NCBI GenBank assembly: GCA_002426195.1
Contig: DIOT01000030.1
Location: 149,254-213,253 of the forward strand
DNA: 64,000 nucleotides
Direction: 5' to 3'
Origin: Bacteroidales bacterium UBA5507
Lineage (GTDB): Bacteria; Bacteroidota; Bacteroidia; Bacteroidales; Lentimicrobiaceae
The first letter of the stretch is position 1, and the number at the start of each line of letters is the position of its first letter. The notes under the pieces were generated by a model. That model made no database searches, was not told the DNA's origin, and saw nothing but the letters and a program-made list of their open reading frames with translations. The translations under genes and the position numbers were made by a program. Positions 46,801 to 58,800 of the stretch are shown here, piece after piece.

Positions 46801-49800
46801 CTGATGCAACCTCACAAAACACTTCATCTATTTGGTGGACTACATCGGGAAGTGGGTCATTCGTTGATAATGGAACTCTAACACCCACCTATACACCGAG
46901 TGAAGCGGATTTTGCTTCAGGATCTGTCATACTGACAATAAGTGGTCAGCCAGGTGCAGGTTGTAGTTCTGAAGTTTCGGATGCAATGACACTTACGCTT
47001 GTTCCTTATGCAACCGCCAATGCCGGACTAGATGCCTATATCTGTGAAGAAGATTCTTACACTGTTTACACTGCATCTGCTACACTCTACTCTTCGGTTC
47101 TATGGACAACAACGGGCTCCGGCCCATTAATAAATGCAGCAAGCTTAACCCCAACTTATAGTCCAAGTCAGGAAGACATTAATAATGGTTCAGTTACACT
47201 AACCCTCACTGTAATCTCTGCTTCTCCTTGTTTAGACGAGGTTACCGATCAAATGATCATTTACATAAATCAATCCCCTGAGGCAAATGCCGGCTCAGAT
47301 GCCACAATTTGTGAGGGTAACAATTATACTATTAATGACGCCTCTGTAACAGCAGGATATACATACAGTTGGAGCACTTCAGGATCTGGAAACTTTCTTC
47401 AGCCTAATACATTAACTCCGACTTATATACCCAGTATTGCAGACATAAATGCAGGTTATGTTACGATCAGTCTATCTATAGAGGGATCGACTAGCTGTCC
47501 TGAAATTGTGACTGACCAAATGGTTTTGACTATAAATAGAATGGTGGTTGTTAATGCCGGAACTGATGATGTTGTTTGCGAAGGAATTAACTATACCCTT
47601 GGGAATGCAACTGCATTGAATTTTTCATCAGTGATGTGGTCAACTTCAGGTACCGGTTCATTTATTAACCCTGCTGAGGTTAATGCCACATATGTTCCAA
47701 GCTCGGACGATGTTCTTAATGGATCAGTGTTATTGACCCTAACGGGTACAGCCTCAGGAGTATGTACTGGAAACAATACTGATATGATGACCCTGACATT
47801 TGAGACCTTACCTATCGTAAATGCAGGATCTGATATGAATGTTTGCGAAAGCAGCATAACCATCAACGGAGCTTCGGCTTCAAATTATAATTCATTACTT
47901 TGGACTACTTCAGGCACTGGCATTGTTTCAAACAGCAATACTCTCACACCAACCTACACTCCTAGTCCACTTGACCTGGCAACAGGTATTGTTGATCTCA
48001 CTCTTACTGCTCAGAGCTTAACACCATGTACTGGAAGTGTAAGCGACGTGGTGAGAATTACCTTCAACAATTTGCCTACTGTTTCAGCAGGAATTGATGG
48101 TTCCATATGTGAAAATTCAACTTTTACAATTAATGGTGCCACTGCACAAAACACTTCCCTGATCACTTGGAGTACTTCAGGATCAGGAACATTCAATGAC
48201 ATTCATAGCTTAAATGCTACATATACACCAAGCATAGCTGATATACAGAATGGATCTGTTGTATTAACCATAACGGGAGACGCAATTGCTCCATGTTCAG
48301 AATCAGTAACTGATCAGCTTACAGTCACTATCTCAAAGTCAGCTCTTGTTAACGCAGGACTTGATGGAACGACTTGTGATGACACTTATCTTATTTCAGG
48401 TGCTTCGGCTTCAAACTACAGTTCGCTAATCTGGACAACCAGTGGAACAGGTACCTTCATTAATGGCTCAACTCTTACACCTGTATACACTCCTTCAGCA
48501 CAGGACAAGCTAAATGGGTCAGTTATCCTTACGCTGACCGGTCAAAGCAATGCTCCCTGTACAAATGAATCTGTTGATTTCATGATTCTTACTTTACCGG
48601 CTGGTGCAACTGCATATGCAGGTATGGATGCATCAGTTTGCGAGGGTTCTACTTTCCTTGTTGGCACCGCTTCCGCAACCGGTTATAGTAGCTTAAACTG
48701 GACCTCTTCCGGAACAGGTACCTTCTCAGGCCAGAACACTTTAAATCCAAGCTATAATCCAAGCGCCACTGATATTGCAAATGGTTCTGTCACACTAACA
48801 CTTACAGCTAATGCCCAGGCTCCTTGTCTAAATTCCGCAACTGATGAAATGCTTTTGGTTATTGACAGGAATCCTATCGCTATAGCAGGACAGGATGTTT
48901 CGATTTGTGGAGCTACTATCGTAAATCTTTCAGGAACAGTATCTAATTCAACTCTGTTTTCATGGAGCACTAATGGTGATGGCAGTTTCACAAATCCATC
49001 AACCCTTACACCTTCATATACACCCGGAACAGGTGATATTAACACAGAGTCAGTTACTATTACCCTTACAGCACAACCTACCGGTACATGTACTATACCT
49101 GCGGTTGATCAGCTTATTATCACTATCGGTTCTGAACCAGTAGTTAATGCTGGATTGGATGCAACTATCTGCAGTGACACTTATACTTTATCAGGATTTG
49201 CTGAAAACTATAGTGTATTATCATGGAGCACAAGCGGAACAGGTACTTTTATAAATGTTGGTTCATCAAATGCAACGTATGTAGCAAGTATTGCTGATGT
49301 TAATTCAGGTAGTGTGACCCTGACTTTAAATGCTACAGGAATTTCTCCGTGCACAACAGTAGTGTCAGACGCAATGGTTCTTACATTTACTCCAGAACCA
49401 GTGGCTAATGCAGGTCAGGATGCTTCAGTTTGCGGTGACGCAAGTTATAACCTTATTAATGCTACTGCGCTGAACTATTCCCAGATTACATGGTCAACAA
49501 GTGGCTCCGGTACTTTTTCTGATGCCAGCGTTATCAATCCTGTTTATTATCCATCAACCACTGATGTATCAGCTGGCACAGTAACGCTAACACTTTCAGT
49601 GACAGGTGTTAACCTTTGCAACCTAATTGATATTGACCAAATGGTATTGACGTTCAGCGAAAGCCCTACTGCTAACGCCGGGATTGATATGTCATCTTGC
49701 GGAAATGCTCAGGTACAAATTGTTGGCGCCAATGCAACAAATTACAGTTCCCTTCTTTGGACACACAACGGTACGGGAACAATACAAGGAACGACAGGTT

Positions 49801-52800
49801 TGACGCCTGTTTACACTCCTTCTCAAAATGATATTACAGCCGGACAGGTAACCCTCACCTTGCACGCCTATGCCATAGCACCATGCATTGGTGAAGCAAC
49901 AGATTTTATGATAATCAGCCTTAGTCCTGGTCCAATTGTTAATGCCGGTGCTGATATTACGATATGTGAAAACCAGAATCTGGTTATTTCAGGAGCATCA
50001 GGAATAAATTACTCTTCCTTGAGCTGGTCGACAAATGGTTCAGGGACTTTTAGTAATAATACCACGCTCAACCCTGTTTATTACCCATCTGCAGGGGATA
50101 TTGCAGCAGGAACTATCACCCTTACGCTCACTGGCTATGGTTCGGCTCCTTGTACCGGAGTTTCGACTGATGAGATGGTTCTTACTATAAATAAGCTTCC
50201 TATTGCCAATGCCGGTCCGGATGAAGTTGCATGTGCAAATTCATTCCTTGTCGAAAATGCATCAGCTGTTAACCACAGCTCAATTAACTGGACAACCTCG
50301 GGCACGGGATCGTTTAATAATGCCAGTCTCGAGAATCCTGTTTATACCCCTTCAGCTTCTGACAGGATTGCAGGTTCTGTTATTTTAACAATGACTGTGA
50401 ATGGTCAGGCACCATGTAACAATCAGGTTGCTGATCAAATGAGGTTAACCATTGGACAGGGTGCAGTTGCTAATGCCGGACTCGATGCTTCTACTTGCGG
50501 AAATAGTCCATTTACTGTCACAACTGCATCTGCCAGTTCAAACAGTACTATAATCTGGAGTACTTCAGGAAGTGGAACATTTGCAAACCAGAATACCATT
50601 AATCCTACTTACACCCCAAGTGCCGGAGATATATCTTTGGGTTCTGTAACTCTTACTTTGCAGGTCCAGTGTAGTGCACCTTGTTTCAATAATGCTCAGG
50701 ATGCTATGGTATTAACCATTTCTGCCCCTGCTACTGCTTATGCTGGCCCTGACAATTCAGTATGTAACGGAACAAACTACACGGTAACCGGAGCATCGGC
50801 AAGCAACAGTGCAGCTATTATGTGGTCAACAACCGGCTCAGGAATATTTGTTAGTGGTAATACTCTTTCACCAACATACATTCCAAGTTTTGAAGATTAC
50901 CAGAACGGAAATGTTATTTTAATTCTGACAGCCATTCCACAAAGCCCATGTTCAGGTAGTGTATCAGATGAAATGCTACTTACATTCATGAATGGAGCTG
51001 TTGCTAATGCTGGTCCCGATGCTGAAATCTGCTTTGGTGCGAATTTCACTGTAACCGGAGCCAATGCTTTGGGTGCAGCAACCATAAGCTGGTCATCATC
51101 AGGCAGTGGAACTTTAATCAATGGCAATACAATCAGTCCTACGTACATCCCATCGAATGGAGATCGTACAGCAGGTAGTGTTATACTTACCATGACGGTA
51201 ACCGGCACACCTCCATGTTTAGGAACTTCCACCGATAACATGACACTCCTGATTAGTTCAATGCCGGTTGATCTTACTTCAATAAGTGGTCCACAGACCG
51301 TTTGTGCAGGGCAATCTGGTGTAAACTATTCCGCTATTCCAGTACAGTTCGCTACACAGTACAACTGGATGGTTCCTTCTGGAGTAACTATTATTTCAGG
51401 TGCAGGCACACCCAATATTGTTGTTGATTTTAGCACTTCAGCTATCTCAGGAAATATTTATGTCACCCCGGCTAGCGCTTGTGGCAGTGGTACGATGGCA
51501 AGTTATGCCGTCACAGTTGATCCTGCTCCATTAACTCCAGGCTCAATTAGCGGGCCTGCCCAGGTTTGCAGTAATACTGATAATGTTAATTACTCAGTAA
51601 CCCCTGTTACCGATGTTACAGGATATCAGTGGTCACTTCCTGCCGGAGTGAACCTTGTTACCGGCGCCGGAACCAATAGCATAACAGTAAATTTCACGAC
51701 CTCAGCAATTTCAGGAGATATAAGTGTTTCAACCTTTAATGGTTGTGGTGCAAGTGCTCCTTCCACAATGGCAGTTGAAGTATTCCCTATACCAGCAACT
51801 CCAATCGTCGTTGCCAACGGCCCAGTTGAATTCTGCGAAGGAAACACTGTAGTTCTTTCAACAACTAATGCATACGACGACTATCTATGGTCTACAGGTG
51901 AAACGACACCTCAGATCACAGTCGCTGCCTCTGGAACATATTCAGTAATTGTGGAAGATTTAAACGGTTGCAGCAGTCTGGTTTCAAATGAAATTGTTGT
52001 TAATGTTCATACTTTAGGCATCCCAGAAATCACTTTAAGCGGATCTCCTGAATTTTGTCAGGGCGAGAATGTAGTTCTCACAGCTGAGGCTGGTTTCATA
52101 TCCTACTTATGGAATACCGGAGCAACCACTCAAAGTATAACGGTTTCTGTCACAGGTGATTATTATGTAATAGTGAATGATGCCCTTGGCTGCTCAAGTC
52201 CTGCTTCTGATACTATATCAGTAGTGGTTCACCCGGTTTCGGCAACGCCAGCCATTTCCGCTAACGGACCATTAACCTTCTGTCAGGGAGATTCGGTAGT
52301 TCTTTCGGCAACTCCTGGTTTTAACTTTTATAATTGGTCAACAGGTGATACAACACAAAGCATAACAGTCACAGCAACTGGGTCATATACCGTTTCAGTA
52401 GGCGTTGTGGCAGCATGTATGAGTCTGCCTTCTGCTCCTGTTAGCACAATAGTCACTCCTGCACCTGCAGCTCCTATTGTATCAGCAAATGGACCAACCA
52501 GTTTCTGTAATGGAGGCAATGTCACCCTTACAGCATCCAGTGGCTACATTTCATACCACTGGTCAAATGGTGCTACAACACAAAGTATTGTGGTGACTGA
52601 AACAGGATCTTATTCGGTTACAGGTACAGATGCAACAGGATGTGAAAGTAATCCTTCAATTCCTGTTGATGTAAATGTAATCGCACCTGTTACACCGGTT
52701 ATTACCGCCAATGGTCCTGTAAACTTCTGTTATGGGAACAGTGTCGAACTTACAGCCCCTGCCGGATATGTTGGCTATATGTGGTCTGATGGTTCCAGCA

Positions 52801-55800
52801 CACAGGTGATTACCGTGACAACCAGTGGTGATTATTATGTTGTTGTTTCAGATGCAACAGGTTGTATCAGCGATCCTTCCAACATAATCACAGTGACTGT
52901 TGGACCTCCTCTGGCTTCTCCAGTAATCACTGCAAATGGCCCAACCACATTATGCCAGGGCGAGACAGTGACACTCTCTGCTCCTGCAGGATATGCTGAA
53001 TACCTGTGGTCAAACGGTGAAATAACCCAGAATATTATTGTAGGAACAGCCGGAGATTATTATGTAGTGGTTGAGGATCTCAATGGATGCGCATCTTTAG
53101 CATCTAATACAATTACTGTTGATGTACAACCTCTTCCCATAATCGATGCTGGCCTTGATGCTCAAATTTGTGAGGGCTCTCAATATACATTGGGTGATGC
53201 TACTGCATCTAATTGCTTTGGTTTATTCTGGAGCACCAGTGGAACAGGAACTTTCAGCAACCCTGTTGTATTAAATCCTGTATATAACCCTTCATTAGCC
53301 GATATTTCTCAAGGAAGTGTAGTATTGACTCTTACAGGTTATGGATGTAGTGATGTATCTGATTTCATGGTTCTCGACATTATTTCAGGACCAACTGCCG
53401 ATGCCGGAAGTCCTCAGGAAGTCTGTTTTGGCCCCACTCCAGTATTGGGTGCTTCTGCTTCAGACTATTCAACGATAGTGTGGAGTGTAGTCTTCGGTTC
53501 GGGAAGTCTGGTAAATGAAAACAGTCTCATTCCGACATATATCCCAGGAGCAGCAGATCTTAATGCCGGATACGTGATATTATCCCTTACCGCTAACCCT
53601 GTTACTCCATGTCTTAATCCGGTAAGTGTTACTAAAACACTTAACATTAAAGAAGCAGCAGTAGTTGATGCAGGTCAGGATGAAGTCATTTGCTCAGGTT
53701 CTGTCCTTAATATTACCACTGCCACTCAAACAGGTTGTGAATCCATTCAATGGAGTAGCACAGGGACAGGCACCTGGTTAAACGCTAATACCATTAATCC
53801 AACATACTATCCTTCAGTTTCTGACATTGCTACCGGAACTATACATCTATCAGTAACCGGTACAAGTGCCGGATGTCCGGATGCTACTGATACCATGATT
53901 CTGACTATTCAACCAGAAGTAACAGTACATGCAGGCGCTGATGGATATACCTGCGAAGGAAGTAACTTTACTCTTTCTGAAGCAACCGTTCAGCAATTCA
54001 GTTCAGTAACCTGGACAACCAGTGGATCAGGAACTTTTAATAATCCAAATCTTATTAATCCGGTTTACTCCCCGAGTCTGGCTGATATAGCAGCGGGTAG
54101 TGTACAACTCACTATCACAGGCATGTCAGCTGCTCCATGTTCTGGCTCAGCTTCTGACAATATGACGTTATTTATCAGACAAGAGCCTCTGGCATATGCA
54201 GGAATCGATGGGACAATTTGCCAGGGTGAACAATATGTGATTACAGATGCATCAGCTGCAAATGCTGCAAGTATTATATGGACAACTTCAGGATCTGGAT
54301 ACTTCCTTAATGGAAATACTACTACTCCAACATATATACCTGGTCAATACGACATATCTGTCGGTAGTGTTGTGCTTACCATGATTGTATCCAACAAACC
54401 GTGTGCTGATATTTCTGATTCACAAACACTTACAATTATTCCTGAAGCTGTAGTAAATGCAGGCCCGGATGTAACCATATGCCGCGAATGCATGCATACT
54501 GTTTCCGGAGCTTTCATTAACAATGCAGTTAACTATCTATGGACATCAACAGGAACAGGCATTTTAACAGGTGAGTCAACTCTCACTCCTACCTATGAGC
54601 CCAGTATTCCTGATATAGCCAATGGTTCAGTAACTCTGATTCTGACTGCTGAAAGTTTTAATAACTGCGGTACAGTCAGCGACCAGATGGTGATTTATAT
54701 AAATCAGAATCCTGATATTGATTTTACATGGAGTGGAGTTTGTGAAGGCCAGCCAACTAGCTTTATCGCAGACACTACCCTTGCTGCTTTCGGCAGTATT
54801 GCTGTATGGCACTGGAACTTTGGCGATGGATTCTACTCCAATGTAATGAATCCTGACCATACTTTTGCCGCAACCGGAGAGTATATTGTAACTCTAACTG
54901 TTACAGATACGGCAGGTAACCAGTCGATAGTATCGCATACTATTGAAATTGTTACAACTCCGATAGCCTTCTTCAGTTATGATACGCCGAATTGCTTTGG
55001 CAGCGATACACAATTTATAAATCTGTCTTCAACAGAGAATGGATATATTACTCATTGGATCTGGAATTTCGGAGACGGTTCAGTGCCTGACACTGTATTA
55101 TTCCCAGAAGATCCGAACGTTTCGCATCTATATGCGGCACCAGGCATTTATGAAATAACACTAACTGTCATCAACTCATACGGATGCGATAACACATATT
55201 CAACTGAGCTAACAGTATCACCTCAACCAATTGCTAATTTCCACTATTCTTCATCCTGTGAGGATATGATTGTTGACTTCTTTGATGCTTCATTCCCTAA
55301 TGGTGCAGGAAATATCGTGAGCTGGTCATGGAACTTTGATGACCCCGGTTCGGGAATTTTCAACTATTCTAACTTAGAAAATCCCCAGCATTTGTTCAGC
55401 ACTCCTGGAATTTATAATGTTACATTGATTGTAGTTAACTTTAATAATTGCAGTGATACAATTACCAAACAAGTTAATGCAGGCACTGCTCCTCCGGTAG
55501 AGTTTATATGGGATGCTGCATGCGCAAATAACCTGACTAGTTTCTTTGCGGATACTACAGTAATCAATATCCCAACTATTGCAGGATATAATTGGACTTT
55601 TGGTGATGGTGGATACTCAGTTCTTCAGAATCCACAGCATTTATATGCTGCTGAAGGAAATTACATTGTTACATTGACAATAACCGACACCTCGGGATGC
55701 GTTAACTCAATTTCACATCTCGTTACAATAGGTGCTTCACCTAATGCGTATTTCAGCTTCCCTGACCCGACTTGTTTCGGTGAGGCAGTCCAGTTCGCTG

Positions 55801-58800
55801 ACCTTTCATCTTCTGAAGCTGGTTACATAACTACTTGGGCATGGGATTTTGGAGATGGAAATACAGCCACCGTTGTTTTCCCTTCAAGCCCCAATGTAAA
55901 TCACACCTATGCAACTGCAGGAGTATTCACTGTTAAACTGCATATTACGTCATCACTTGGTTGTACCGATTCTATAAGTCGTACTGTAACCATAGTTCCA
56001 TCACCGGTTGCCAATTTCACAAATTCTAACGCGTGTATGAGTGAGCCGGTAATCTTCACCGACTTGTCACAAACTAATGGTGGAGGGATTATCACAAACT
56101 GGTCGTGGAACTTCGGAGATCCGGGTTCAGGTACAGGAAATACATCATCTCTTCAAAATCCTCAACATGTATTTACAGCTGCAGGAACTTATGATGTAAC
56201 CCTGTCTATCATTACATCCAACAGCTGTACTGCCACTGTTACCATACCGGTAATAATTAATCCGGCACCTTTCGTTGATTTTAGCTCAACAACCGGCTGT
56301 GCCAATGATACAGTTGCTTTCAATAGTTCTGCAATGGTTGATATGACTAATACTGTTAGCTGGTTATGGGATTTCGGAGATGGAACAACATCCGCTGATA
56401 TTGACCCTATCCATGTTTACGCAGTCAGTGGACTATATAATGTAACATTGACAATTACTGATAATTCAGGATGTTCAGCCTCAGAAACACATGCAGTAAG
56501 TGTAACTGATGGTCCTATAGCTCTATTCAGCAACAATGCGCCTGCATGTTCAGGAGCTGAAGTTGAGTTTACCAATCTGTCATCAGGTAATGGAAGCCCG
56601 ATTACAATCTATAAGTGGTATTTCGGAGATGGATCAGATACAACCATTTATGCTCCTGCAAATCCAAATGTATCTCATGAATATGCTGGGCCAGGTACAT
56701 ATACAGTTACGCTGGAGATAACCACAGCAGCAGGATGTGATGCTTCGGTGTCCAACCAGGTATCTATAATTCAGGGACCTACAGCTGACTTTATCTTTGA
56801 ATCAGCATGTGTAGGTTCACCGGCAACTTTCACTGATCTTTCTTCAGCAAATGGAGGTTCACCAATAGTACAATGGAATTGGGAATTCGGAGATCCGGGT
56901 TCAGGAACAGCTAATACTTCCACACTGCAGAACCCTACGCATATCTTCAGTGTTGCTGGTGATTTTAATGTTACACTCACAACTATAACAGCATCCGGTT
57001 GCGAAAATTCTGTTACCCAAACTGTTACCATTACCACACCACCTACGGTTGCCTTCACATTCTCAGGCAGCTGTGCTAATCAACCTATGTCGTTTGCTAT
57101 TGATGCTGCTATTGTTGATATACCATCAATCGCAACCTTCTTCTGGGATTTTGGCGATGGAGCTACTTCTACTCTTCAAAACCCTGATCATATGTATGCT
57201 GCAGCTGGAACATATTTGGTAACTTTAACTGTTACCGATACTACAGGATGTTCAGGTTCTGTCAGTAACTATATATTGGTTAGTCCTGAACCTCTTGCCT
57301 ATTTCAGTTATACAGAACCTACCTGTTTACAGAGTGAAGTTCAATTTACCGATCTCTCATCCAGTGCTCAGGGCTATATAACAACGTGGGTATGGAACTT
57401 TGGAGATGGAAATGTCGTTACAATTAACTTCCCTGATAATCCTAATGTTTCACACACTTACATAGCATCAGGAATGTATGATGTTACCCTGAGTGTTTCT
57501 TCTTCATTAGGATGCGAAGCATCTGTCTCCAGAATTGTGACTGTCCAGCCTAATCCTGTCGCTAATTTTACTTATAATGAAACTTGTCTGGGAGAATCGG
57601 TACAATTCACCGATCTGTCACAAACTAATGGTGGAGGACAAATTACTAACTGGGAATGGGTTTTTGGTGATCCTTTATCAGGAATAGCTAACACATCAGT
57701 CTTGCAGAATCCTTCTCATACATATACCCTACCTGGAACTTATACAATATTACTTACAGTTACAACTTCAAATAGTTGCATTGACACAACAAGTCGTGTT
57801 ATTACAATTACACCTGCACCTTTAATTGACTTTACCTTCAATGAAGGTTGTGCTAATGATACCATAAACTTTGTCAGTTCCACTTACATAGATATGACAA
57901 CAACTGTTAACTGGAATTGGGATTTTGGTGACGGCACAACATCTTCTGTAGCAGATCCTGATCACATCTACCTAACTACCGGAATATTCAACGTAAGCCT
58001 TACCATAACAGATATTACAGGCTGCACAGCTACAATCAGCCACCCTGTATCGATATCAGAAGGGCCACTTGCTTTATTCTCATACACAGCACCTGCCTGC
58101 TCAGGCAATGAGGTACAATTTACCAATATGTCAAGCGCTGTTGGAAGTGCAATCATTAAATGGGTATGGGACTTTGGTGATGGAAATCAGGTTACTATTA
58201 ACGCACCTGGGAATCCCGATGTAACTCATGTTTATGCAACTGCAGGCAATTACCATGTGACATTAACTGTTACAAATGTCGCCGGATGCGATGCGAGTGT
58301 TTCGAACAACATAGTTATTATAACCGGGCCTCAGGCTGAATTTGAATATGAGACAGGATGTTTGGGAAGTGCAATTCAATTCACAGACATTTCTTCACAA
58401 AATGGAGGTTCTCCTATAATCCAGTGGGCATGGGATTTTGGAGATCCTGCGTCAGGAATTCAGAATGTTTCAAATCTTCAAAATCCAGTTCACACATTTA
58501 CCACTACAGGAAGTTACAATGTTCTTTTAACTATTACGAGCGTTTCAGGATGTACTGATTCCATTACACATTCAATTACAGTTACATCTCCACCAGCAAT
58601 AGCATTCAATTATTCATCAGCATGCGCAGGTCAGGCTATAACATTTGAACCTGACACTACAGTTATGAATATCGGCTCTATTGCTTCATGGACGTGGAAC
58701 TTTGGAGATGGAACAGGCACTTCATCATTAATGTCCCCAGAGCATACATATGCTATCTATGGAACTTTCAATGTAACACTTACAGTGACCGACCTCACTG

